From: Amycolatopsis thermoflava N1165
Lineage (GTDB): Bacteria; Actinomycetota; Actinomycetes; Mycobacteriales; Pseudonocardiaceae
Assembly (NCBI RefSeq): GCF_000473265.1
Contig: NZ_KI421511.1
Coordinates: 7,599,314 to 7,663,313 of the forward strand
Direction: 5' to 3'
DNA length: 64,000 nt
This document shows positions 15,198 to 23,350 of the stretch, piece by piece. The notes beneath the pieces were generated by a model. That model worked only from the letters and a program-made list of their open reading frames with translations, searched no databases and was not told the origin of the DNA. Made by a program: the position numbers and the translations under genes. How positions within the stretch are numbered: position 1 is the first letter of the stretch; the number at the start of each line of letters is the position of its first letter.

Positions 15198-16799
15198 TCA
15201 GACCGGCTTGGCCTGGTTGAGGTAGATGCCCGGGTAGCCCTGTGCCCGCACGCCGGTGATCTTCTGCGCGTTCCACGCGGTGCCGAGCTGGGTGAAGACC
15301 ACGGGGTAGATGACGGCGTGCTCGGAGATCAGGTCCAGCAGCTGCTTGGTGAGCTGCGCGCGGCGCGCCTCGTCGGTCTCCGCGGCGGCCTGGTTCTGCA
15401 GGTCCAGCAGGGCCTGCGACTCCGGGCCGGTCCACCGGGCGTAGGTGGTCATGAGCACCGACGTCTTGTCGTAGTAGTAGCGGGTCAGCAGGTCCGGGTC
15501 GTTGCCGAACTGCAGCGGGTTGTTGGTGGTGGCGACGACCTCGAAGTCCTTGCCGCTGTCCAGTTTCGAGAACAGCGCCTTGGTGTCCTGCGAGTCCAGC
15601 GTGGTGGTCACGCCGATCGCGTCCCAGCCCTCCTTGATGACCTTCACGCAGTCCGAGACGAGCGAGGTGTTGGTGGTGGACAGGGTGATCGCCAGGTTGG
15701 TGACGCCGGCCTGCTGGAGCAGTTGCCTCGCCTTGTCCGGGTTGTAGGCGAAGTCGTTGGCGGCGGGCTGGGACGCGGACAGCTTCGGGTTGATGAACGA
15801 GGTCGCCGCCGTGCCCGCGCCCTGCAGGCCGATCTGGATCATCTTCTGCTTGTCGATGGCGTAGTGCAGGGCCTGCCGCACGAGCTTGTTGTCGAACGGC
15901 GCGTGCGCGGTGTTGAACATCAGGAACAGGTTGTTGCCGCCGTCGGCGAACTCGACGCTGCGGCCGGACTTGCGCAGCTGCTCGGCGTTGGCCGCCGGGA
16001 TGTTCTCCACGATCTGCGCCTCCGGGTTGGCCCCGGAGATGGCCGCGACGCGCGGCGCGGCGTCCACGATCGACTTCCACAGCATGGACTGGTAGGCCGC
16101 CGGGCGCGGGCCGTTGTACTCGGCGAACTTCTCGAACCGGGTGTAGGACAGCGGGGCCTGCTCGACGACCTTGTACGGGCCGGAGCCGACGACCTTGCCG
16201 CCCGCGGCGTCCTTCCACTTGCCCTCGAAGACGTGCTTGGGGCAGATCTTGGCGGTCTGGATGCGCTTGAGCGCGTACGGGAACGGGTGCTTGAGCACGA
16301 ACTCGACGGAGTTCTCGCCGGTCTTGCGGACTTCGGCGAGCCAGTCCGCGAAGAAGCTGTGGACCAGCACCTTTTCGTTGGGGTCGAGCACGCGGGCGTA
16401 GGTGAAGACGACGTCGTCGGCGGTGACCGGCGTGCCGTCGTGCCACTTGGCGCCGTCGCGCAGCTCGAACTTCAGGCTGGTGCCGCTGAGGTCGGCCGGG
16501 AGCGCCTTGGCCAGGCCGGGGAACGGGTCGCGGGTGATCGGGTCGCCCTCGACCAGCGATTCGTAGCAGTGCAGGTTGGCGGCCATCGAGAAGGCGGAGG
16601 CGGTCTGCAGCGGGTCCCAGGTCTGGTTGTTGCCGTAGCCGATGACCGCGGTGAGCGTGCCGGTGGAGCTGCCCGTGGTGTTGGTGGACGCCGGTCCGCC
16701 ACAGGCCCCCAGGGTGACCGAGAAGGCCGCGGCCGTGCCGGCGAGTCCGGTGTACCGCAGGAAATCGCGGCGGCTGAGGCCGGACAGGCTGTGCGACAT
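15198..16799 (-). CDS. Family 5 solute-binding lipoprotein of the ABC importer
   Basis: The 533-aa protein has a twin-arginine signal (SRRDFL at 9-14) and lipobox LGAC with Cys33, so it is exported by Tat and anchored to the membrane. The mature part is an SBP_bac_5 fold (TWDPLQTASAFSMAANLHCY; KWHDGTPVTADDVVFTYARV). This family usually binds peptides, but the sialic acid importers SatABCD and SiaEFGI are also of this type. It is the first gene of the operon. The divergent GntR gene and the operator-like repeats lie just upstream. Confidence 0.9.
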   Translation of the reverse strand: MSHSLSGLSRRDFLRYTGLAGTAAAFSVTLGACGGPASTNTTGSSTGTLTAVIGYGNNQTWDPLQTASAFSMAANLHCYESLVEGDPITRDPFPGLAKALPADLSGTSLKFELRDGAKWHDGTPVTADDVVFTYARVLDPNEKVLVHSFFADWLAEVRKTGENSVEFVLKHPFPYALKRIQTAKICPKHVFEGKWKDAAGGKVVGSGPYKVVEQAPLSYTRFEKFAEYNGPRPAAYQSMLWKSIVDAAPRVAAISGANPEAQIVENIPAANAEQLRKSGRSVEFADGGNNLFLMFNTAHAPFDNKLVRQALHYAIDKQKMIQIGLQGAGTAATSFINPKLSASQPAANDFAYNPDKARQLLQQAGVTNLAITLSTTNTSLVSDCVKVIKEGWDAIGVTTTLDSQDTKALFSKLDSGKDFEVVATTNNPLQFGNDPDLLTRYYYDKTSVLMTTYARWTGPESQALLDLQNQAAAETDEARRAQLTKQLLDLISEHAVIYPVVFTQLGTAWNAQKITGVRAQGYPGIYLNQAKPV

Positions 16800-16853
16800 G
16801 ACGTCTCCTGACTTGTGCGTCGTTGATCAGGCCGGAGCAGGGAAGTAGGACGT

Positions 16854-16863
16854 AGGACGTCCT
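16854..16863. promoter_or_regulatory. GntR operator candidate 1 (AGGACGTCCT)
   Basis: A perfect 10-bp palindrome preceded by the direct repeat GTAGGACGTAGGACGT (16845-16860). It lies 55 bases upstream of the binding-protein start in the divergent promoter region. A near copy (GTAGGATGTCC at 16915-16925) sits beside the regulator gene, so the common element is GTAGGAYGTCC. Confidence 0.6.
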
Positions 16864-16914
16864 GCGACCGGGTGACTGTAAACAGCGGCGCGTCCCGTGG
16901 TCAAGGGGTCTGAC

Positions 16915-16925
16915 GTAGGATGTCC
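16915..16925. promoter_or_regulatory. GntR operator candidate 2 (GTAGGATGTCC)
   Basis: It is an imperfect copy of the element at 16852-16862, located 35 bases upstream of the regulator GTG. Two related sites, one near each divergent gene, fit a FadR/FCD-type repressor controlling both itself and the glycan operon. Confidence 0.55.
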
Positions 16926-16959
16926 GGAAATCCGGCGGTCAGCAGGCGGGGAGTTGGAT

Positions 16960-17670
16960 GTGGCACGCCCTCAGCTCGGCGACGAGATCAGCAAACGGAT
17001 CATCGACCTGATCATCGAGCGGGACCTCCCGCCCGGCTCGCCGATGCCGACGGAGCTCGACCTGATGGCCGACATCGGGGTGAGCCGCAATTCGATCCGC
17101 GAGGCGATCCGGGCGCTGCGGGCGCTGGGGATCGTCGAGGTGCGGCACGGGTACGGCACGTTCGTCGGCTCGGCCGGTTCGGAGGCGTTGCGGACGTGGC
17201 TGCTGTTCCGCACCCGGACGCCCGGGGCGGGGACGACCGGCCGGTTGCGGGACCTGCTCGAGGTGCGGGAGATGCTGGAGACCGAGCTGACGCGCCGGGT
17301 CGCGCGGCGGCACCGGCCGGAGCTGATCTCCGCGCTGGAGTCGTGCGTGGTGCGGATGCGCAAGGGCCCGGACAGCGCGGCCGCCGATCGTGAGTTCCAC
17401 GACCTGATCTGCGCCGAGGCCGGGTTCGACCTGGCCCGCGAGCTGACGCGCCTGTTCTGGGACGTGTACCGGGCGGCGGAGGCCGAGCTGGGTGGCCCAG
17501 CAGGTTCGGCGAGCTCCACGGCGAAACGTCACCAGGCGATTGTCGATGCGCTGGTGGCCGGGGATGCCGATGCCGCCGAGGAGGCCGTGCACCGGCACTT
17601 CGACGAGGTGCGGAAGCGCGCGAAGGCCGGCAAGTACGGGGGATTCGGGGTGGCGGCGCCGGTTGAATAG
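16960..17670 (+). CDS. GntR/FCD-family transcriptional regulator
   Basis: The 236-aa protein has an N-terminal GntR winged helix (LPPGSPMPTELDLMADIGVS, then RNSIREAIRALRALGI and RHGYGTFVG) and a C-terminal all-helical FCD domain with likely metal-binding residues (EFHDLICAEAG; RHQAIVDALVAGDADAAEE). This is the NanR/FadR class. The GTG start at 16960 follows GGCGGGGAG at proper spacing; longer readings lack a ribosome site. It is divergent from the sialidase-beta-galactosidase operon and is its probable repressor, with a sugar acid as the likely effector (inference). Confidence 0.88.
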   Translation: MARPQLGDEISKRIIDLIIERDLPPGSPMPTELDLMADIGVSRNSIREAIRALRALGIVEVRHGYGTFVGSAGSEALRTWLLFRTRTPGAGTTGRLRDLLEVREMLETELTRRVARRHRPELISALESCVVRMRKGPDSAAADREFHDLICAEAGFDLARELTRLFWDVYRAAEAELGGPAGSASSTAKRHQAIVDALVAGDADAAEEAVHRHFDEVRKRAKAGKYGGFGVAAPVE

Positions 17671-17675
17671 GGGGC

Positions 17676-17721
17676 GCTTTTTCGTTGCCGGCCTGCGGAC
17701 AGGAAGCCGGCAACGAAAAGC
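17676..17721. terminator. Strong hairpin downstream of GntR gene
   Basis: The arm GCTTTTTCGTTGCCGGC (17676-17692) pairs with GCCGGCAACGAAAAGC (17706-17721) over 16 bp with one bulged T; the loop is 13 bases. The T-run in one arm and A-run in the other make it a plausible terminator on either strand. It lies six bases after the GntR stop. Confidence 0.7.
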
Positions 17722-17774
17722 AACAACCAGGCCGTCCAGCCCTCCCCCCGCTCCCGATCCACAGCCCAGTTCTG

Positions 17775-17832
17775 CGGCCGACCAGGGGTTGTCAAGGTAC
17801 TCTTTCCCGCCTTGACAACCCCTGCTCGGCCG
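17775..17832. terminator. Second long hairpin between convergent genes
   Basis: AGGGGTTGTCAAGG (17784-17797) pairs perfectly with CCTTGACAACCCCT (17810-17823), and the stem extends outward to CGGCCG on both sides with one mismatch. The loop is 12 bases. It lies between the convergent GntR and esterase genes. With the hairpin at 17676 it gives two independent stem-loops in 160 bases. Confidence 0.65.
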
Positions 17833-17913
17833 TAGAAACAATGAAAAATCGGGGCGGTGGCTCAATGGGGGCGTAGCGAAGCGAAGCCGACGCAGTAGAA
17901 ACGCGCGTAGCGC

Positions 17914-18879
17914 CTACAAAACCCGCCCCAGCCAGGAGGCCTGTTCGGCGACCTGAGCCCCCTGCCCTCCTTCGTGCTCATTCCACTCCCACACCCGGAT
18001 CTCCGAATCCCCACCCCACCGGTTGAACGCCGCGAACACAGTCGACGGAGGACAAACCGGATCCCGCAACGCCACGCTGAATAACGCAGGCGCCGAAGCC
18101 CGCGAAGCCAGCACGGCCCCGTCGAAATACCGCAGCGTGGCAAACGCCTCCCCGGCCCGGTGCCGGTGCGCGGCCAGCCACGTCACCAGCTCCAAATATG
18201 GCCCCTCGGAAGCGATCTCCGCCCCACGGCGGAAGTGGCACAGGAACGGCACGTCCGGCATCGCGGCCGCGACCCCGGGCGCGAGTGCCGCCGCGGCGAT
18301 CGTGATTCCGCCGCCCTGGCTGCCACCCGCCACCACGATCCGGTCCGCGTCCACCGACGGGTGCGCCCGCGCTGCCGCCACCGCCCGCACCGCGTCGACG
18401 TACACCCGCCGGTAGAAGTACTGCGCCGGGTCCAGGATCCCCAGTGTCATGAACCCCGGCACGTGCGGCCCGGCCGACCACGAATCGCCCGTCGCGCCGG
18501 GCACCGACTTCCCGCCCTGGCCGCGCGTGTCCACCACCAGGTGCGCGTACCCGAACGCCGACCACGTCAGGTAATCGTGCGGCAGGCCGCGGCCCAGGTT
18601 GTACCCCAGGTACTGCACCACGCACGGCAGCTTGGCCGGCCGGTCCCGCGGCAGCAGCAGCCACGCCGAGATCCGCTGCCCGGCCGCGCCGGTGAACGAC
18701 GCGTCGAACACCTCCACAGTCCGCAGCAACGTCTCCTGTGGACGGAACACCGGGTCCAGCGGTGACCGGTCCGCCTCGGCCAGCGCGGTGGCCCAGAAGG
18801 CGTCCAGGTCGGCGGGTTCGTCCAGCGGCGGCCGGTACTCGGACAGCTCGGACAGCGGCAGGTCGTACAGCGTCGTCAC
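17914..18879 (-). CDS. CE7 acetyl esterase (acetylxylan esterase/cephalosporin-C deacetylase)
   Basis: The 321-aa protein carries the CE7 signatures: RGQGG at 119-123, nucleophile Ser187 in GGSQGG, and the C-terminal catalytic pair in EWNEHEGGQ. These cytosolic enzymes remove acetyl groups from imported xylo-oligosaccharides, other acetylated sugars or cephalosporin C. Length is normal for the family and there is no signal peptide. It runs convergently to the GntR gene and tail-away from the TetR gene. Whether it deacetylates sialic acids or sugars released by the adjacent operon is speculation. Confidence 0.9.
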   Translation of the reverse strand: MTTLYDLPLSELSEYRPPLDEPADLDAFWATALAEADRSPLDPVFRPQETLLRTVEVFDASFTGAAGQRISAWLLLPRDRPAKLPCVVQYLGYNLGRGLPHDYLTWSAFGYAHLVVDTRGQGGKSVPGATGDSWSAGPHVPGFMTLGILDPAQYFYRRVYVDAVRAVAAARAHPSVDADRIVVAGGSQGGGITIAAAALAPGVAAAMPDVPFLCHFRRGAEIASEGPYLELVTWLAAHRHRAGEAFATLRYFDGAVLASRASAPALFSVALRDPVCPPSTVFAAFNRWGGDSEIRVWEWNEHEGGQGAQVAEQASWLGRVL

Positions 18880-18954
18880 GATCGTGACCCTAGCGCCGGA
18901 AACCGCCGCCGACGAGGGGTCCGGCGGATTCTGTCCACACCGGACAAGCGGCGT

Positions 18955-19617
18955 TCAGTCCCCGCCCTCGCGTAGCGTCGGCAGCCCCGCCGCCAGTGCG
19001 CGCAGCATCCGCTTCGCCGTCGGGGCGAACTCGATGCACAACGCGGCGATCACCGGGTCCTCCGCGTACAGCTTCGCCATCACCGGCGGCGGATTGGCCG
19101 CCGGGTACAGCAGCGCGGCGAAGCCGGCCGCGGCGGCGACCAGTTCGGCCGCCTCCTCCCCGGTCAGGTCCGGCCGCGCCCGCGCGACGGCGGAGGACAC
19201 CTTCGCCAGCGCCTCGGCCGTCCGGAGCTTGAAGGCGCGCGCCGCCTCGACGGTCACGTTGTGCTCCAGCGTGGTCGAGCTGTGCGAGAGCAGGTCGCAG
19301 AACAGCGGGCGCTCCTCGAGCGTCTCCACGAGCGCGTCGAACACGCCGTCCGGCGAGGACGCCGCGGCGATGCGCTCCAGCACCGCCGTCTCCCAGTCGT
19401 GGAACTCCTGCGCGGCCAGTTCGAGGTAGATCTCCTCCCGGGTGGCGAAGTACCGCGCCAGGTTGGACTTCGCGAGCCCGACCGCGGCCGCGACGCCGCC
19501 CAGGCTGACGTTGCGCACGCCCGAGGTGAGCGCGAGCTCCCGCGCCGCCGCGAGGATCGCCTCACGCCGCTGCTGCTTGTGCTCCGGGCGCCGCGCGCGG
19601 AGGAACTCTTTCGACAT
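18955..19617 (-). CDS. TetR-family regulator of the molybdenum hydroxylase genes
   Basis: The 220-aa protein has a TetR DNA-binding domain near the N-terminus (REAILAAARELALTSGVRNV, then SLGGVAAAVGLAKSNLARYF) and a helical ligand domain of the TetR_C_17-like type. It is divergent from the (2Fe-2S) subunit gene at 19714. A 33-bp two-tier inverted repeat lies between the starts. Repression of the hydroxylase operon, relieved by an aldehyde or N-heterocycle, is the likely role (inference). Confidence 0.88.
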   Translation of the reverse strand: MSKEFLRARRPEHKQQRREAILAAARELALTSGVRNVSLGGVAAAVGLAKSNLARYFATREEIYLELAAQEFHDWETAVLERIAAASSPDGVFDALVETLEERPLFCDLLSHSSTTLEHNVTVEAARAFKLRTAEALAKVSSAVARARPDLTGEEAAELVAAAAGFAALLYPAANPPPVMAKLYAEDPVIAALCIEFAPTAKRMLRALAAGLPTLREGGD

Positions 19618-19647
19618 CGCCGGATCATTCTACGACCCTCAATTAGA

Positions 19648-19680
19648 GGACGCTGTTCTCTTGTTAAGAGTACGCCGTCC
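19648..19680. promoter_or_regulatory. TetR operator candidate, 33-bp inverted repeat
   Basis: The site has two nested symmetric arms about one centre: GGACG/CGTCC at the outside (19648-19652, 19676-19680) and CTCTT/AAGAG inside (19658-19662, 19666-19670). The length and two-tier symmetry suit two TetR dimers. It lies 34 bases before the hydroxylase start. Confidence 0.65.
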
Positions 19681-19713
19681 TGCTAGCTTCGGGAGAAACC
19701 GGGAGGAGCAGAG

Positions 19714-20199
19714 ATGGTCGAGGTGTCACTGCGGGTCAACGGATCCGCGCAACGGCTGGACGTCCCGCCCCAGGTGAGCCTGCTCGACGCACTGCGCGAG
19801 GAGCTGGGCCTGACGGGCACGAAAAAGGGCTGCGACCAGGGCGCGTGCGGCGCGTGCACCGTCCTGGCCGACGGCGACCGCATCAACTCCTGCCTCGCGC
19901 TGGCGGTGCAGTACGACGGGCGGGAGATCACCACGGTCGAGGGGCTCGGCCACCCGCTGCAGGAGGCGTTCGTCCGCGCCGACGGCCTGCAGTGCGGCTA
20001 CTGCACGCCGGGCCAGCTGTGCTCCGCGGTGGGCATGCTCGCCGAGCACAAGGAGGGCGCGCCGAGCGCCGTCACCGAGCACCTGACCGCCTCGCCGGAG
20101 CTGAGCGACGAGGAGATCCGCGAGCGGATGAGCGGCAACCTGTGCCGCTGCGGCGCCTACAACGGCATCGTCGACGCGATCCGGGAGGTCGCGGAATGA
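19714..20199 (+). CDS. (2Fe-2S) subunit of molybdenum hydroxylase
   Basis: The 161-aa protein is the small iron-sulfur subunit of the xanthine oxidase family. Cys40, 45, 48 and 60 form the plant-type cluster (KKGCDQGACGACTVL), and Cys94, 97, 144 and 146 the second cluster (CGYCTPGQLC; NLCRCGAYNG). It passes electrons from the molybdenum centre to FAD. The first gene of a three-gene operon with ATGA overlaps; AGGAGCAG precedes the ATG. No Tat signal is visible, unlike E. coli PaoA, so the complex is probably cytosolic. Confidence 0.93.
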   Translation: MVEVSLRVNGSAQRLDVPPQVSLLDALREELGLTGTKKGCDQGACGACTVLADGDRINSCLALAVQYDGREITTVEGLGHPLQEAFVRADGLQCGYCTPGQLCSAVGMLAEHKEGAPSAVTEHLTASPELSDEEIRERMSGNLCRCGAYNGIVDAIREVAE

Positions 20200-21188
20200 G
20201 ATCGTTCACCTACGTCAGCGCCCCGGACGTGCCCGCCGCGCTGGCGGCCGTCGCGGACGGCGACGCCAAGTTCCTCGGCGGCGGCACGAACCTCGTCGAC
20301 CTGATGCGCGAGGGCATCGAACAGCCGGCCACCGTGGTCGACGTCAGCCGCCTGCCGCTGACCGCCGTCGAGGAGTTGCCCGGCGGCGCCGTCCGCATCG
20401 GCGCCCTCGTCCGCAACAGCCGCCTCGCCGCCCACCCGGTGATCCGCGCCAGGTACCCGGTGCTGGCGCACGCGGTCCTGCACGGCGCGTCGGCCCAGCT
20501 GCGCAACATGGCGACCGTCGGCGGCAACCTGATGCAGCGCACCCGCTGCCTCTACTTCTACGACGACGCCGCGCCGTGCAACAAGCGCACGCCCGGCAGC
20601 GGCTGCGGCGCCCTCGACGGGTTCGCCCGGTCCACCGCCGTTCTCGGCGTGAGCGACCACTGCATCGCCACCCACCCCTCCGACATGGCCGTCGCGCTGG
20701 CGATGCTCGACGCGGTCGTCGAGGTGGAGAGCACCCGCGGCACCCGGCGCATTCCGATCGGCGACTTCCACCGCACGCCCGGCGACACCCCGCACGTCGA
20801 AACGGCGCTGGCGCCCGACGAGCTGATCACCGCGGTCGAGCTGCCGCCGGCGCCGGTGGCCGCGAACTCCCGGTACCGCAAGGTGCGCGACCGCGCGTCG
20901 TACGCGTTCGCCCTGGTCTCGGTCGCCGCCGCGCTGCGCGTCGAGGACGGCGTGATCACCGAGGCGCGTGTGGCGCTGGGCGGGGTCGCGACGAAGCCGT
21001 GGCGCGCGGCCGAGGCCGAGCGGCTCCTGGTCGGCCAACCGGCCACCGACGACACCTTCCGCCGCGCCGCCGAAGCCGAACTCGCGCCGGCGATCACCCG
21101 GGAAGCCAACGCGTTCAAGGTCGGCCTGGCCGTCCGCACGACCGTGGCGACCCTGCGTCAGCTGGCCACCGGGGGAGGTGCGGCATGA
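20196..21188 (+). CDS. FAD-binding subunit of molybdenum hydroxylase (PaoB-like)
   Basis: The 330-aa protein has the FAD-binding motifs FLGGGTNLVDLMREG and the ATVGGNLMQRTRC loop, then the C-terminal CO_deh_flav_C domain. Between them lie closely spaced Cys residues (TRCLYF, APCNKR, GSGCGAL), as in PaoB of E. coli, where they hold an extra [4Fe-4S] cluster. Ordinary xanthine dehydrogenase FAD subunits lack this insertion. The start overlaps the previous stop (ATGA). Confidence 0.92.
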   Translation: MRSFTYVSAPDVPAALAAVADGDAKFLGGGTNLVDLMREGIEQPATVVDVSRLPLTAVEELPGGAVRIGALVRNSRLAAHPVIRARYPVLAHAVLHGASAQLRNMATVGGNLMQRTRCLYFYDDAAPCNKRTPGSGCGALDGFARSTAVLGVSDHCIATHPSDMAVALAMLDAVVEVESTRGTRRIPIGDFHRTPGDTPHVETALAPDELITAVELPPAPVAANSRYRKVRDRASYAFALVSVAAALRVEDGVITEARVALGGVATKPWRAAEAERLLVGQPATDDTFRRAAEAELAPAITREANAFKVGLAVRTTVATLRQLATGGGAA

Positions 21189-23350
21189 GCGTCATCGGCG
21201 CCCCGCTGGATCGCCGCGACGGCCCGGCCAAGACGGCCGGCGCGGCGCGGTTCGCGGCCGAGCACCTCCGTCCCGGCCTCACGCACGCCGCACTGGTGCA
21301 CGCCACGGTCAGCCGCGGCCGCGTCACCCGCCTCGACACCACGGCGGCGAGCGCGGTGCCCGGCGTGATCACCGTCCTGACCCACCACAACGCGCCCCCG
21401 CTCAAGCCGGCGCCCAAGGTGAACCCGCTCAACCTCAGCACGCTGGTGTCCGGCACCTCGGTGAACTACCTGCAGGACGACGAGGTCCACTTCGACGGGC
21501 AGCCGGTCGCCGTGGTGGTGGCGGAAACCTCGGCCGCGGCGAAGGAAGCGGCGGCGCTCGTGCGCGCGGAGTACGCCCTGCTGCCATCCACTGTGGACTT
21601 CGAGTCGATGGCACCACACGCGAAGAAGCAGCCGTACAGCCCGGTCTCCCCGGGCGCGGCGAAGAAGGGCGACGCGGAGAAGGCGTTCGGCGAGGCGCCG
21701 GTGACCGTGGACCACCGGTACACCACGCCGCCGCACCAGCACAACGCGATCGAACCGCACGCCACCATCGCGGAGTGGGACGGCGACCGGCTGACCGTGC
21801 ACGACTCCACCCAGTCCATCGACTGGTGCCGCAACCACCTCGCCATCCGCTTCGGCGTGCCTGCCGCCGACGTGCGGGTGATCGCACCGTTCGTCGGCGG
21901 CGGTTTCGGCGGCAAAGCCATGGTCTGGCCGGGCACGATCCTCGCCGCGCTGGCCGCCCGCGCGACCGGACGGCCGGTGCGGCTCGCGCTGACCCGCGAG
22001 GACGTGTACCGCACGGTCGGCGGCCGGACGCCGTCGATCCAGCGCGTCGCGCTCGGCGCGGACCGCGACGGCGCGCTGACCGCGTTGATCCACACGAGCG
22101 TGACCCGCACCGGCCGCGTCGGCGGCGCGCCCGAGCAGGTCACCTCGCAGTCGCGGCACCTCTACGACGCGGACCACATCCTCATCCGGGCGAGCACGGT
22201 CGAACTGGACCTGGTGTCGAACACGTCGATGCGCGCGCCTGGCGAGTCGATCGGCACGTTCGCGGTCGAGTCGGCGGTCGACGAACTGGCCGCCGAGCTC
22301 GGCATGGACCCGATCGAGCTGCGGATGCGCAACGAACCCGAGCGCAACCCGTTGGACGGCAAGGAGTTCACCCATCGCAGGTTGCGGGAGGTCTACGAAG
22401 CCGGCGCGCGGCGGTTCGGCTGGCGGGACCGGGCGCCGGAGCCGGGCGTGACGCGGGACGGCCGGTGGCTGGTCGGGATGGGGGTGGCCACGGCCTACCA
22501 CCCGGCGTGGGTGTTCACGGCCAACCTGACGCTGCGGCTGTCGGACGACGGCACGGTCCTCCTGCGCTGCGGCTTCCAGGAGATGGGCATGGGCGCCGCG
22601 ACGGCGCTGGCGCAGGTCACCGCGGACGCGCTCGGTGTGCCGGTCGACGTGGTGCGCGTCGAGTACGGCGATTCGGCGCTGCCGATGGCGCCCGCCGCGG
22701 GCGGTTCGATGCAGACCGCGAGCGTGGCGGCCAGCGTGCTCGACGCGGTCGAGAAGCTGAAGGGGCGGCTGCCGAAGGGGGCCGGGGATCCGGTGGCGGC
22801 CGTGCGGCGGGCGGGGATGCCGCACGTGGAGGTGTCGGTCGGGTCGGACACCCGGTTCGGCCGCCTCGCCGGGCAGGCGCGGCTCATCGGCCGGTTCGTG
22901 CGCGACCGGCGACGGGTGCGGGCCGCGACCGGGGCGCAGTTCTGCGAGGTGCGCGTCGACCCGGACACCGGCGAGGTGCGGATCTCGCGGTGGCTGGGGG
23001 TGTTCGACATCGGCACGGTGGTCAACGCGAAGACCGCGGCGAGCCAGCTGCGCGGCGGGATCGTGATGGGCATCGGCATGGCACTGTCCGAGGAGACTCT
23101 GGTCGACCCGCGCACCGGGCGGATCATGAACCCCAGCCTGGCCGAGTACCACGTGCCCGTGCACGCCGACGTGCCGCGTATCGAAGTGTCCACACTGGAC
23201 GACCCGGACCCGACGACGCCGCTGGGTATCGTCGGCGCCGGCGAGGTGGGCATCACCGGGGTGGCGGCGGCGGTGGCGAACGCGGTGTTCCACGCGACCG
23301 GCAGGCGGGTGCGCGACCTGCCGATCACGCTGGACAAGGTCATCGGGTGA
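21185..23350 (+). CDS. Molybdopterin subunit of aldehyde oxidoreductase-type hydroxylase
   Basis: The 721-aa catalytic subunit binds the molybdenum cofactor and hydroxylates the substrate. Visible motifs are DRRDGPAKTAGAARFAAEH, VGGGFGGKA, NTSMRAPGESIGTFAVES, GFQEMGMGAATA and the catalytic Glu in GAGEVGITG near the C-terminus. The overall type matches PaoC/YagR, suggesting aromatic aldehydes or N-heterocycles as substrates. ATGA overlap upstream. The last 11 bases overlap the convergent multicopper oxidase gene. Confidence 0.92.
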   Translation: MSVIGAPLDRRDGPAKTAGAARFAAEHLRPGLTHAALVHATVSRGRVTRLDTTAASAVPGVITVLTHHNAPPLKPAPKVNPLNLSTLVSGTSVNYLQDDEVHFDGQPVAVVVAETSAAAKEAAALVRAEYALLPSTVDFESMAPHAKKQPYSPVSPGAAKKGDAEKAFGEAPVTVDHRYTTPPHQHNAIEPHATIAEWDGDRLTVHDSTQSIDWCRNHLAIRFGVPAADVRVIAPFVGGGFGGKAMVWPGTILAALAARATGRPVRLALTREDVYRTVGGRTPSIQRVALGADRDGALTALIHTSVTRTGRVGGAPEQVTSQSRHLYDADHILIRASTVELDLVSNTSMRAPGESIGTFAVESAVDELAAELGMDPIELRMRNEPERNPLDGKEFTHRRLREVYEAGARRFGWRDRAPEPGVTRDGRWLVGMGVATAYHPAWVFTANLTLRLSDDGTVLLRCGFQEMGMGAATALAQVTADALGVPVDVVRVEYGDSALPMAPAAGGSMQTASVAASVLDAVEKLKGRLPKGAGDPVAAVRRAGMPHVEVSVGSDTRFGRLAGQARLIGRFVRDRRRVRAATGAQFCEVRVDPDTGEVRISRWLGVFDIGTVVNAKTAASQLRGGIVMGIGMALSEETLVDPRTGRIMNPSLAEYHVPVHADVPRIEVSTLDDPDPTTPLGIVGAGEVGITGVAAAVANAVFHATGRRVRDLPITLDKVIG

